Of a DNA stretch of 31,992 nucleotides, positions 21,466 through 29,899 are shown piece after piece. The stretch comes from a virus. Under the pieces are notes generated by a model. That model worked only from the letters and a program-made list of their open reading frames with translations. It ran no database searches and was not told the origin of the DNA. The stretch lies in the IMG/VR virus record IMGVR_UViG_3300034198_003105, positions 1 through 31,992 of that record. One strand, written 5' to 3'. A program made the position numbers and the translations under genes. Positions within the stretch are counted from its first letter, which is position 1. Each line of letters begins with the position of its first letter.

Positions 21466-23784
21466 TTAATCTATTATTCTTAAGTTAGTATTTTCTTCTA
21501 TTTCTCTAATTTCATCCGCTTCGGTTATTCGATAAAATGTTTCCGCGCTATCCCCTTGTAATATGCGAATCAGTTCGATTTCCGTTGATTGTTGTTTACC
21601 AGGATCAAAATCTTTAATACTTTGTAAGCGATAAACAACATCATCAATTAAAATTAAATTCTTGAAATCCAATTGATTAATGATGGATGAATTAAGCATT
21701 ACGCTCAAAGTTACAAGCTTGCCATATCTCGAAACAATTTCCTTGATGAATGTTTCATGATAAGCGTAAAGATTATTATTTGTGTAATCATACGCCGTAT
21801 AAAACACAACATCCGGAACCCCAAAATTTAAATCAAAGGTTGGTTTATCAATATTATCCAAATGGCCAACATATGGATAATAATCATATAATGTTGGTCC
21901 ATGATACCAACCGCCTTCTCTCATTTCTCCAAGTTGAACAATAAACGGTTTGCCTTTCATTGGAACAACTTGGCCGGTTGCGGATTCATCAAAATTAACT
22001 TGATAAGCTCGCGGAATAATTAATTTGGTTTTTGGAATTACAACCAAAGGTTTTTGAGAAAATGGAAGCTTTAAATCGGTGTTGTTGGTTGCATATTGAT
22101 TTTGTGTATCGAATAAAAAAGAACCGTATTGTTCGGCATATTCATTTAAATATTTTGAGTTCCAATAATCATTATCGCTATCAAATTGAAAACTATAATT
22201 CTTGGCGGCCAAATTTGTGGTTGGCGTTACTTTTATTTCTTTTGAGCGATCAAGCAAATAAGTCCAATCAAGCGCAGCATTGGAACCATTATAAAAATCA
22301 TTTAATGGTTCGATTTCAATGATTGTTGGATCCGTATTTTTTGGCCTTAAATATAAATTAAACATTGTAATCAATCCCTTGAAAAATACATCGCCAGTCA
22401 TATCCGACAAAAATTGATTTAACCTTATTGTATCCCCAACATTTAATTGTTGAATTTGTTTGTTAATATTTAATGCAACGTGGCTTGATGTTGCGGTAAA
22501 TTGAATCGTGCTGTTTGTGCTGTTTGCAAAAGTATTATTATATAATAAAAGAGTTGTTTTGATTTCAAAAGTTAGTTCATCATTAACCAATAAATTAATT
22601 GTTGAAAAATAATTAAATGCTTTGGTTATTGTATGGGAATTTGAAACAGATGATTGCCCGGTAAAAATTTCATTTGTACTTATTACAACATTATTTTTTT
22701 TAACAACCAAATAAGTTCTATAATTAAATTGAACGGAATCCCCCCCAACAACTGGAGTTTTTGTAATATTAATAATATGATCGCCAAGATATTCAATATT
22801 AAAAAGCCCGGTTGTTAATGCTTTAAATTTAAATGGCAATGTAGTAACTGTTTGCCCAGTTGGATCCGTTAAAATAGTTACATCAACAAGATCAACCATT
22901 GTTGTTGGATTTGCAAAAATTTGTTTTGGATATGAATTGATATCAAGCCCCGTTGTACTTGTAACGCTTTGATTCATTATAAAACCCCCGGCGTTATTAT
23001 TTTCGGTTGCCGTAACGCTTGCATCCGCAGCTTGCCCCGCTGTTATTTCCGGAAGGTTCCCGCCAAAATATGCAACCAATAATCTTTTAAATCTTTGTGT
23101 TTCAAAGAATGTTGATTCCCAGGTTAATCCAACGGCTTTAAATAATTTTTGTAAAACTTCGTAAACAAAAACTTGCGGGGCTAATTGATTAAAATCAAAT
23201 GTATCCGGTGCAACCCTTGGATATCCGTAATCAATAAGGCCGTAATAATAACCAATACCAAGCCAATCCGCGCCGGATTTAATTGATGTTGTAACTCCGT
23301 TGATTTGATTAAATCCCGACCATGTATCGCCTTGGTTGTGGTGATTGCATAAATGATCATATTCGCTAAAATCAAGTTCGTTAATTTTAATCTTTTTCAT
23401 CAAAGCAATGTAATCAATCTGGTTGCTTACCATTGAAATCTCAAAGCTCCAAGTTCCATTGTTTAATTTGCATTGTAATAATTGCGCAATTCCATTAAAT
23501 ACAAGCAAGCCATTCTCATAATATTGGCAAAGAGATTTTACGCTTGGATCAAAATCCAAAAACTGCGATTCAACGGATGTTATTAATTTTTCCCGGGATG
23601 TTGTCAAATATACGCTTGCCATCAACGCGCAATTGTTCGCGGTTCCGGGCAATGTAATTGTTTTGGATTTGTTTCCCTTGCGAGATGATAAATCCTTTAC
23701 ATCCGAGATGTTGTAAGTAAATGGAAACGGCAAAGCTTCATTGATATCAATTAACCGGCCGTTAATATAAAGTTCGCCGTTCAT
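21466..23784 (-). CDS. Large tail protein (tail tip / baseplate-like)
   Basis: 772 residues, mostly beta by composition. The start MNGELYINGRLIDINEALPF and DLSSRKGNKSKTITLPGT (31-48) are a pattern I recall from large tail proteins of Bacteroidota phages, where it stands in the place of the tail-associated hub protein. No peptidase or glycosidase motif is visible. The C-terminus ends with TFYRITEADEIREIEENTNL. It is coupled with the preceding tail gene, whose stop shares bases with its start, and lies next to the fibre-like gene, which supports a tail-tip role. Exact position in the tail is inferred. Confidence 0.65.
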   Translation of the reverse strand: MNGELYINGRLIDINEALPFPFTYNISDVKDLSSRKGNKSKTITLPGTANNCALMASVYLTTSREKLITSVESQFLDFDPSVKSLCQYYENGLLVFNGIAQLLQCKLNNGTWSFEISMVSNQIDYIALMKKIKINELDFSEYDHLCNHHNQGDTWSGFNQINGVTTSIKSGADWLGIGYYYGLIDYGYPRVAPDTFDFNQLAPQVFVYEVLQKLFKAVGLTWESTFFETQRFKRLLVAYFGGNLPEITAGQAADASVTATENNNAGGFIMNQSVTSTTGLDINSYPKQIFANPTTMVDLVDVTILTDPTGQTVTTLPFKFKALTTGLFNIEYLGDHIINITKTPVVGGDSVQFNYRTYLVVKKNNVVISTNEIFTGQSSVSNSHTITKAFNYFSTINLLVNDELTFEIKTTLLLYNNTFANSTNSTIQFTATSSHVALNINKQIQQLNVGDTIRLNQFLSDMTGDVFFKGLITMFNLYLRPKNTDPTIIEIEPLNDFYNGSNAALDWTYLLDRSKEIKVTPTTNLAAKNYSFQFDSDNDYWNSKYLNEYAEQYGSFLFDTQNQYATNNTDLKLPFSQKPLVVIPKTKLIIPRAYQVNFDESATGQVVPMKGKPFIVQLGEMREGGWYHGPTLYDYYPYVGHLDNIDKPTFDLNFGVPDVVFYTAYDYTNNNLYAYHETFIKEIVSRYGKLVTLSVMLNSSIINQLDFKNLILIDDVVYRLQSIKDFDPGKQQSTEIELIRILQGDSAETFYRITEADEIREIEENTNLRIID

Positions 23785-24980
23785 TAATTAAGTTGTGAAT
23801 TAAATGAATATGTTCTTTGAATCTCAACAAGTTCTTGAATCAATCCATCTCTTCGGCTAACCTTCAATTTATAACTGGCATTCGTTACATTAACCGGTTC
23901 AAAGTTGCCATCCGATTCAAGATAAACTTTCGGCGATTCATATAATTCACGAACCAACCATTGTTGAACATCTTCTTTAATCCAATCGGAATTAAGCGTT
24001 AATGTATCTTCGGCGCGCTTGGAGAATGTTGTTGCTTCCCCTTGATATAATGGATAAACATAATCTTCATTATTCCAAACTCCTTTTTCTTTTTCATAAC
24101 GGTTCCCTTCAACTTTGGTTGAATCGGTTGAAACCAAATCAAAAGTAAATGAATCCCAAACTCCAAACTTATTCAACCAATGCAATCGCCTTGATGGATA
24201 TCTTTGGCATTCCGTATCGATGTAAATTTTAAAAACTTCGCTCCTTCCAGGATACGCTCCGATTCCGGTTGCATTTGTTCTAACGGTGTAATATGCGCAC
24301 GTTGAAAAGTTGCCGGATGTTATGGCGGTGTTGTTAATTATATTTTGCGGGCTTGCATCAATAACATTTAATGGTTGAAAAGTAATTGCATTTCCCACGC
24401 TAAAAGCAATTAAAGTATTTGCCGAATTAAATAAACGGATATCAACGGTAAGCCCCGAATCATTACTAATAAATCCAAGGAATACTTTTTCATTTAATCC
24501 GCAAAAATATTTATAAGTTCTTGGCCATGATGTTAGATAAGGAATTCCGGATAATGGATTTGCTGTGGATATATTATAATCCCAATAATCCCAGTTAACA
24601 AAATCCGGATGCCTCAAAGCTCCATTGAAAACATATCTTATATTTGAATCATTGCTTGCTTGAATTGCCGGCGGTGTTCCATATTGTTCGTAAACAATAA
24701 TTTCAATTAGATCAAAAGCGGTTTCGTATAAAGTTACAAGCGATCCATCCAACAACAATGGCGAAGATAATAATCCCCTTGCGATTTCCGAAGCATTGAA
24801 CTTGGCATATATTCCATTTTGTGGGAATACTTGGTGCGTTGAATGAAGGATCGCATTAACATAAACCTCAACAATATATGAGAAATTTGGTTGCGCTGTT
24901 TCATCGCTTGAAAAAGTCCAAACTACCGGATTGCTTCCAGGTGTAAAAACTTGCGGGTATGTGTGAAATGTTATTGCCAT
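23784..24980 (-). CDS. Tail protein, distal-tail-like
   Basis: 398 residues, beta-rich. Begins MAITFHTYPQVFTPGSNPVV and has FSYIVEVYVNAILHSTHQVF near residues 34-53, a fibronectin-like sandwich pattern; C-terminal part includes YPSRRLHWLNKFGVWDSFTF and a KLKVSRRDGLIQELVEIQRT end. I recall this arrangement in structural proteins placed beside the large tail protein in Bacteroidota phages, possibly a distal-tail or hub adaptor. It touches both neighbours without a gap. No enzymatic motif. Role is inferred from order. Confidence 0.6.
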   Translation of the reverse strand: MAITFHTYPQVFTPGSNPVVWTFSSDETAQPNFSYIVEVYVNAILHSTHQVFPQNGIYAKFNASEIARGLLSSPLLLDGSLVTLYETAFDLIEIIVYEQYGTPPAIQASNDSNIRYVFNGALRHPDFVNWDYWDYNISTANPLSGIPYLTSWPRTYKYFCGLNEKVFLGFISNDSGLTVDIRLFNSANTLIAFSVGNAITFQPLNVIDASPQNIINNTAITSGNFSTCAYYTVRTNATGIGAYPGRSEVFKIYIDTECQRYPSRRLHWLNKFGVWDSFTFDLVSTDSTKVEGNRYEKEKGVWNNEDYVYPLYQGEATTFSKRAEDTLTLNSDWIKEDVQQWLVRELYESPKVYLESDGNFEPVNVTNASYKLKVSRRDGLIQELVEIQRTYSFNSQLN

Positions 24981-25505
24981 TTATATTTGTTTTGTAGCTT
25001 TATCAAATTTAATACTAAATATTATTCCGGTTACTGCGGATAAATCATTTGCAATCTTTTCAAGAACCTTATCGGTTATTACATTATCGATTATTTCCTT
25101 GGGCTTGATTCCATGTTGCTTGATGTTATATGCAACGGCATACGCATGGCTCATATCCATTCCCTTCCATTGGCTTATTGCCTTGGCCATGTTTGCCGAA
25201 ACGCCAGGATAATTGAAAGAGAATCGACTTCCATAATTATTGGAGTTAACGGAATTTACTCCTTCATCTTGATAAGCAAAATAATCATCCGCTTTAATCT
25301 CAAAGGAAAGCGCCCCGGTTGGAAAGTAAACAACGGATGAAGCAAGGCCGCCAGTATTGTTTGCATTCTTCTTAATGTAAGCGCTTAAATCTTTGGTTAC
25401 TTTATTTCCAACATCCAAAAGAAACTTTTGATATGCTTTCTCCGGTTGCTTTACCGAACTTTCGGCAATGCCGAACCCTTCCAAGAAATCAAAATCTCCG
25501 GCCAT
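24981..25505 (-). CDS. HK97 gp10-like neck / tail-completion protein
   Basis: 174 residues. The pattern is VGNKVTKDLSAYIKKNANNT, GGLASSVVYF, EIKADDYFAYQDEGV and KAISQWKGMDMSHAYAVAYN, which fits the gp10-like family: an N-terminal helix, a strand with A-x-Y-A-x-Y-x-D/E-G and a C-terminal helix. Such proteins join the tail tube to the head. ATG 25503-25505, with copy D of the 19-base element six bases before it. Its neighbours are tail genes and a chaperone-like gene. Confidence 0.65.
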   Translation of the reverse strand: MAGDFDFLEGFGIAESSVKQPEKAYQKFLLDVGNKVTKDLSAYIKKNANNTGGLASSVVYFPTGALSFEIKADDYFAYQDEGVNSVNSNNYGSRFSFNYPGVSANMAKAISQWKGMDMSHAYAVAYNIKQHGIKPKEIIDNVITDKVLEKIANDLSAVTGIIFSIKFDKATKQI

Positions 25506-25510
25506 TACTT

Positions 25511-25529
25511 TAATATGTTTTCTTGTTCG
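25511..25529 (-). repeat. Late-gene 19-base element, copy D
   Basis: Minus strand CGAACAAGAAAACATATTA in the 61-base gap before the gp10-like gene, the only copy wholly outside coding sequence. It lies five bases before the ATG at 25505. Confidence 0.55.
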
Positions 25530-25566
25530 GCAATTATTTTAAAATAGTTAATCCAAAATAATGTTT

Positions 25567-26277
25567 TTATATATGGTTGGCTTGTAATCGCATCCAAACT
25601 GCATCCCAGTTCTTTTGATAATCGATGAAGGATTCCCGTCCAAATGAACCATTCGCTATCTTTAATTCTTGAATCATTTTCTTGTTCATCATCTCCGCTC
25701 TCAACATCTGGATCGACAAGATAGCGGCTTTCCGCTGTTCGTAATTGTGCAAAAAAAAACCAAAGTAATTCAAGAACTCATCCCCGGGGAAATGCTTCTT
25801 GAATAATTCGTAACGGATTGCGGTTGGATTTGTTATCCGGCCTTTGCTATCTTCTTGACAATAATCGAATCCTTCTTCAACATAACATATCGCAAGCGCC
25901 CGGCAAGGATCTTCGGCAACATTCTCGATAAGCTTCAAATCAATGATTGCCCCGGTTGTCATATGCGCAAAGTCTTTGTCAAAAATATAGTTCTTTCCTT
26001 CAATGGTTACTTTGCCAATTGGATCCGAACTTTTGTAAGCGCCCAAAACTTCAAGCATTGCATTTGCCGCCGCTTGAACATCATCAATGTTTCCCTTCTT
26101 TATCTTGGTTACGGATTGCCCGGAAAAGATTGAAAGAACCTGGCATTGAAATTCAATCATTTGCACAAAGCTTCGATTCTCATTCTCATTATCTTTGATT
26201 GCATCCGCAAGCATGATCCATTTTGTTAATTGATCCGGGGAACAATGTTCAACTTTATTTGGTAGTGTTAAGTTCAT
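25567..26277 (-). CDS. Tail assembly protein candidate, 236 residues
   Basis: Start ATG 26275-26277 chosen over an upstream TTG, because it follows an A-rich TAAAAAATATAACG tract and gives the natural MNLTLPNKVEHCSPDQLTKW. The N-terminal 120 residues (KWIMLADAI, FVQMIEFQCQVLSIFSG) and the YEQRKAAILSIQMLRAEMM helix resemble tail assembly chaperones of Bacteroidota siphophages, which hold the tape measure before tube assembly. No catalytic motif. It follows terminase and a 57-residue gene, and precedes the gp10-like gene. Role is inferred from family memory and position. Confidence 0.55.
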   Translation of the reverse strand: MNLTLPNKVEHCSPDQLTKWIMLADAIKDNENENRSFVQMIEFQCQVLSIFSGQSVTKIKKGNIDDVQAAANAMLEVLGAYKSSDPIGKVTIEGKNYIFDKDFAHMTTGAIIDLKLIENVAEDPCRALAICYVEEGFDYCQEDSKGRITNPTAIRYELFKKHFPGDEFLNYFGFFLHNYEQRKAAILSIQMLRAEMMNKKMIQELKIANGSFGRESFIDYQKNWDAVWMRLQANHI

Positions 26278-26428
26278 CGTTATATTTTTTAGCAATTAAA
26301 TAAGCATGTTCTAACATTAACAGCTCGCGCGGGGAATTTATTATAATTAATATCTTAACTCCTTTGCGATCATAAATGTATTGTTGCACAACCATTCGCA
26401 TCAAATTAAAGTTATGCTCGGATTGCAT
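26255..26428 (-). CDS. Small hypothetical protein, 57 residues
   Basis: Frame from ATG 26426-26428 to TAA 26255-26257, filling a 134-base gap. Product: MQSEHNFNLMRMVVQQYIYD, then RKGVKILIIINSPRELLMLE and HAYLIAKKYND, an alpha-beta-alpha pattern. It overlaps the terminase end by 17 bases and the next gene's start by 23. The composition looks coding. No family recognised. Confidence 0.5.
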   Translation of the reverse strand: MQSEHNFNLMRMVVQQYIYDRKGVKILIIINSPRELLMLEHAYLIAKKYNDELNTTK

Positions 26429-27614
26429 GGTAAATCCCTTTTCGTTTGTAATTCTTTAAGCAATGAACAGCCAAGGCCAATGATATTACGCCATCATCAT
26501 GCATTCCACTTGGCGCGCTATATTGAACGTTCCTGGTGTTCATGTTGTAAATATAAGTAAAAGATTCGAGTTCATCAACAAGCCATGTTTCATTAATTAT
26601 TTGGATGCTTCTTTGTTCGAAGCTCATGGCCAAATCTTCAATGATGATTGGCTTGGTTTTGCTTGTGGTTGTAAATGGATGAACAAGGTTCCGGCATTTG
26701 CCTTGAAGCATTTCATAAAATACATCGCCTTGATTGTTAACCTCAACCAACGTAACCGCTCCAAAGGATTTAATAACTTCGGCAACCTTGTCAATGATTC
26801 GGCTCCAATCATCATGGCGCCATCTTTGAACGTGAATCATTTGGCTTTTATCATTCAAGATAGTTAGAACGGTGTAATCATCCGCGCGGCCAATATCAAG
26901 GCCGGCATAATTCTTCGCGGTCTTGGAACCATTGCCGAAACATTCACGAACCCCCCGGAATAAACCGGAAGCATTATCCATAAATTCCGCAAGGTATTCT
27001 TGTCGAAATATATGATCCGGCAAAGAACGCTTACGTTCATCCAGTTCCCTTGCATCAATCATTGGATTATCATAACTCGAGTAATGGATATATTTATAAC
27101 GTTCATCGTAATTGTGTTGCATGCATATCCGATGGAAATGATTCTTTCCCTTTGGAGTTGATATAAAAACAATCTTCTTTCCCTTAACCATAACACAAGC
27201 GGAAAGAACTTCGTCCCAAAGTTCCGGCCTTGTAAATGCCATCTCATCGATAACCATATAATCAAACGTATTGCCTCGGATGTTATCCGGCCGTTCCCCG
27301 GAAAAGAACTCAATGGATGAACCGAACCCGCTAATCAGTAAATCGGATTTGTTGAAATCAAACAACCCGGATTTTGCAACGGCCTTCTCAAGTTCGGCAA
27401 ATACTTTTTTGCCTTGTTTATATACTGGAGTAATCCAAGCGATTTTGCATCCAGGATCATTGATTGCCCAATATAATAATTGATTGATGCCAAGTAAAGT
27501 TTTGCCGAATTGCCGGCCAATATTCAAAGCGAAATATTTCTCTTTCCCCTGGTTAATGGCTGCATGAATCAAACGTTGATTATCGTGCGGCTTATAACCT
27601 TTTATCAAACTCAT
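26412..27614 (-). CDS. terL: Terminase large subunit
   Basis: 400 residues. ATPase part: Walker A GRQFGKT (33-39), Walker B YMVIDEM with D123/E124, coupling motif STPKG (152-156). Nuclease part, RNase H-like: GLDIGRADDY (D240, D245/D246), VEVNNQG (E291) and HDDGVISLALA (D373/D374). The enzyme pumps DNA into the prohead and cuts concatemers. It is slightly short for the family. ATG 27612-27614 overlaps the small terminase gene by four bases. All catalytic residues expected for the family are present. Confidence 0.93.
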   Translation of the reverse strand: MSLIKGYKPHDNQRLIHAAINQGKEKYFALNIGRQFGKTLLGINQLLYWAINDPGCKIAWITPVYKQGKKVFAELEKAVAKSGLFDFNKSDLLISGFGSSIEFFSGERPDNIRGNTFDYMVIDEMAFTRPELWDEVLSACVMVKGKKIVFISTPKGKNHFHRICMQHNYDERYKYIHYSSYDNPMIDARELDERKRSLPDHIFRQEYLAEFMDNASGLFRGVRECFGNGSKTAKNYAGLDIGRADDYTVLTILNDKSQMIHVQRWRHDDWSRIIDKVAEVIKSFGAVTLVEVNNQGDVFYEMLQGKCRNLVHPFTTTSKTKPIIIEDLAMSFEQRSIQIINETWLVDELESFTYIYNMNTRNVQYSAPSGMHDDGVISLALAVHCLKNYKRKGIYHAIRA

Positions 27615-28009
27615 TCAAAATCAAATTTATCCACGCTCCGAGTTTCAAGTTGTTGGCGATCATGCATCCCCAAACGGTTCTTTGCGTAGAATATTCCCTT
27701 GCCTTCATTGGCTACAATATCCGCGGCCAAGGATTTAAAAAGTTCATCAATCTTTTTTATAGTGTCGACTTTTAATTTATCATCCGATTGAAGCCAATCA
27801 TAATAAGTTGCTCGATGAATTGTTTTCTCCTTTCTAATCAACGGAATCCATATCCTCAAGAAATAATCAATTGTCGGTATATGCCGATCCATAACAAGCA
27901 TAACTTCCCCCTTATTACTAAGCTGTTCTTTCTTATGAGAACAACATTCAGTAATATAAATAAAAGCAAGTTCCTCGAGCTTTAAAATAAATTCATTTGA
28001 ATATGCCAT
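27611..28009 (-). CDS. terS: Terminase small subunit
   Basis: 132 residues. The central part HIPTIDYFLRIWIPLIRKEK, followed by TIHRATYYDWLQSDDKLKVD, is the helix-turn-helix pattern of phage small terminases; a helical IKKIDELFKSLAADIVANEG follows and the end is a basic, polar tail. Position just before the large subunit with a 4-base overlap supports it. It should recognise the packaging site. It lies nine bases after the HAD-like gene, so packaging may be transcribed together with the glycosyltransferases. Confidence 0.8.
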   Translation of the reverse strand: MAYSNEFILKLEELAFIYITECCSHKKEQLSNKGEVMLVMDRHIPTIDYFLRIWIPLIRKEKTIHRATYYDWLQSDDKLKVDTIKKIDELFKSLAADIVANEGKGIFYAKNRLGMHDRQQLETRSVDKFDFE

Positions 28010-28018
28010 AATAAATAT

Positions 28019-28297
28019 TTAAAATAATTTACCAATAGAACCGAGTTCATTAATAACATCTTTATTATTATCGTAATGAATTTTAATATTAAGTTCTTTT
28101 ATCTTTTCAATCTTTGCTTTATTACTTCCGGTCGCAATAATATGATCGGCGCTTATTCCTTCAAACTTAATTCCGGAATCACTTCGGCGCGCTGTAATAA
28201 TATAAACATCAAATCCTTTATCAAGATAAGATTGAATCAATTCTTTTCCTTTCCTTGTTGATCCAGTTCCGTCCCAGTCAAATGAAATTTTTGGCAT
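28019..28297 (-). CDS. HAD-like phosphatase
   Basis: 92 residues, a minimal HAD domain. Motif I is DWDGT (D7 nucleophile, D9), motif II lies in VYIITARRS (T35), and the motif III/IV area is KIEKIKELNIKIHYDNNKDV with D76. Cap domain absent. Such short HAD enzymes in phages act on nucleotides, sugars or polynucleotide ends; the substrate is not visible. It lies between two glycosyltransferases and the terminases, with copy A of the 19-base element ahead of it. A sugar-phosphate role is a reasonable guess from the neighbours but unproven. Confidence 0.7.
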   Translation of the reverse strand: MPKISFDWDGTGSTRKGKELIQSYLDKGFDVYIITARRSDSGIKFEGISADHIIATGSNKAKIEKIKELNIKIHYDNNKDVINELGSIGKLF

Positions 28298-28309
28298 AGC
28301 TTTATTATA

Positions 28310-28328
28310 TATTATGTTTTTTTGTTCG
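28310..28328 (-). repeat. Late-gene 19-base element, copy A
   Basis: Minus strand CGAACAAAAAAACATAATA, overlapping the last codons of the GT2 gene and 12 bases before the HAD-like gene start at 28297. This is the rightmost copy, heading the packaging genes. Confidence 0.55.
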
Positions 28329-28950
28329 AATATCTTTCCCGAATACTATATATTTTAAACTGGCGTTCCATTTTATTCACTCCATTGCCAAGAGATTTTT
28401 GTTCGCCATGCCTTCGATAAAAGTAAAGAAATGCATTAACATAACCAAGCTTCAAATCATTATATAAACATCGCATGTTAAATTCATATTCTTCGGCGCA
28501 ATCAATTGATTCATCAAAGAATCCAATCTTATCAAATACATCCCGGCGATACATTAATGAACCGCCATGAATTGAATTGTACATAACCAATTGTTCAAAT
28601 GTTGGATTTGTACGTTCGGGAATATACTCCAGTTGTTTTCCGGCATGCATCCCTTCCATATAAATTGCAATTGCATTTCCATTAATGAAATCATAATCCT
28701 TCATTCCTTCAACGGAATCTTTAATTGAATTTGTTGGCAAGTAATCATCTTCGCAAAGGTATTTGATAAACGTACCGCTTGAAGCTTTGATGCCTTGATT
28801 TAAATTGTAACTAACCGAAGCATCATGATTGGATTCAATTATCTCGATTGCCCCTGGATAAGATTGGCGGTGTATCGATGCAATTGCTTTATTAAGATAT
28901 CCGCGATCTGTTCGGTATGGAATAATAATTGAAACGAGCGGATACGTCAT
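28312..28950 (-). CDS. Family 2-type glycosyltransferase
   Basis: 212 residues. GT-A fold: PLVSIIIPYRTDRGYLNKAI (4-23), ASSGTFIKYLCEDDY with the acidic DxD-type E67/D68/D69, then GGSLMYRRDVFDKIGFFDES and an AEEYEFNMRC acceptor-base segment, and a C-terminal FLYFYRRHGEQKS. It uses an NDP-sugar donor. No membrane helix. Start ATG overlaps the end of the other glycosyltransferase by four bases, so the pair is made together. It may modify virion proteins, host surface glycans or DNA; the acceptor cannot be read. Confidence 0.85.
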   Translation of the reverse strand: MTYPLVSIIIPYRTDRGYLNKAIASIHRQSYPGAIEIIESNHDASVSYNLNQGIKASSGTFIKYLCEDDYLPTNSIKDSVEGMKDYDFINGNAIAIYMEGMHAGKQLEYIPERTNPTFEQLVMYNSIHGGSLMYRRDVFDKIGFFDESIDCAEEYEFNMRCLYNDLKLGYVNAFLYFYRRHGEQKSLGNGVNKMERQFKIYSIRERYSNKKT

Positions 28951-29828
28951 TTAAGAAGATTTAAGAGATGTTTGCCCGCAGCTTCCATGTTATGCTTGCC
29001 GACAAACCCTTCATGCATTGAAGCGCGAATTGTTTCAAAATTATCTTTTGTAATAACGTTGAGAATATTATGGAATTTTTCTTCATTGTTTGCAAGTACA
29101 AAATTATGATTGCCATAAACATCTTCGTAAGCTTCCGGATTCAAGTTGTTCGTAATTACTAAACATCCAAGCGCCGTTGCTTCAAATGCCGTAACTCCAA
29201 AACAACCGTATAACTTTCCATTCAATAACGGTTGGAATAGTTCAATGTAAATATCGCATTTTGCAATCCTTTGAAGATTATTATAATGCGGATATCTTGT
29301 TTCATCGATATGGAAACTAAATTTATCTTTGAACGGTTTAATCATCTCTTTAATCTTATCGGTTCCCTTAACAATCGGATTGCTTGGGAAATGGCCAATT
29401 GTAATTGTTCCATCATAACGCTTTGGCCTTTTATCAACAAAAGAAAAGTGCGGGGCAATATAAGTGAAATCTTTGTTGTGTAGTAAAAATTCACATTGAT
29501 CCGTAAAGATTCTTTGCCCCCGGAACAAGCTATCATAAAATTCTTTATTGTTTCGGTACCTGGTTCCGGTATGGTAAATGATTAACTTTGGATGATTTCG
29601 AACCACTTCAAAGATTCTCGGATCGGAATGAAATACTTGAACAACATCATATTCCATGTAATGCCTTGCAATATCATTTATTGTAACTTGTTCGCTTTGA
29701 GTTTGATAATTGAATACATGCCGTTGAAAAGTCCAATCAACGCAATCCACTCCAACCGCCCGAAGAGAATTTGCATTCTCATGGCTCATGTTGGCGAAAT
29801 CCATTGATGCCAAATTTAGAACGTGCAT
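28947..29828 (-). CDS. GT-B fold glycosyltransferase (GT4-like)
   Basis: 293 residues from ATG 29826-29828; a TTG 54 bases upstream is rejected because MHVLNLASMDFANMSHENAN is the natural beta-strand start of this fold. The C-terminal half has GTITIGHFPSNPIVKGTDKI, a donor-site segment, and DIYIELFQPLLNGK then YGCFGVTAFEATALGCLVIT, the E-x7-E-type nucleotide-sugar binding region. Mostly soluble. It overlaps the small membrane peptide by 13 bases and the GT2 gene by four. It presumably acts with the GT2 enzyme on one glycan. Start choice affects the N-terminus only. Confidence 0.8.
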   Translation of the reverse strand: MHVLNLASMDFANMSHENANSLRAVGVDCVDWTFQRHVFNYQTQSEQVTINDIARHYMEYDVVQVFHSDPRIFEVVRNHPKLIIYHTGTRYRNNKEFYDSLFRGQRIFTDQCEFLLHNKDFTYIAPHFSFVDKRPKRYDGTITIGHFPSNPIVKGTDKIKEMIKPFKDKFSFHIDETRYPHYNNLQRIAKCDIYIELFQPLLNGKLYGCFGVTAFEATALGCLVITNNLNPEAYEDVYGNHNFVLANNEEKFHNILNVITKDNFETIRASMHEGFVGKHNMEAAGKHLLNLLK

Positions 29829-29899
29829 ATCTTGTATATCATTATCCAAAAAGAAACCCCCAGGATTAGCATTGCCAACCAAATTAAAAATTGATTCAT
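29816..29899 (-). CDS. Possible transmembrane peptide, 27 residues
   Basis: ATG 29897-29899 shares an ATGA overlap with the upstream stop, and its TAA lies inside the start region of the glycosyltransferase. The peptide is almost entirely one helix (MNQFLIWLAMLILGVSF...). It explains the otherwise unused 67 bases between the two genes. It could be a coupling leader peptide or a small membrane protein; the frame is short and chance cannot be excluded. Confidence 0.4.
   Translation of the reverse strand: MNQFLIWLAMLILGVSFWIMIYKICTF

Noticed and set aside
26278-26295. TTG start for the 236-residue tail assembly gene
   Set aside because: ATG 26277 has an A-rich leader; the TTG lies inside the preceding small gene.
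29829-29882. TTG start for the GT-B glycosyltransferase
   Set aside because: The extra residues do not resemble the fold's start, and the small membrane peptide occupies this stretch in another frame.
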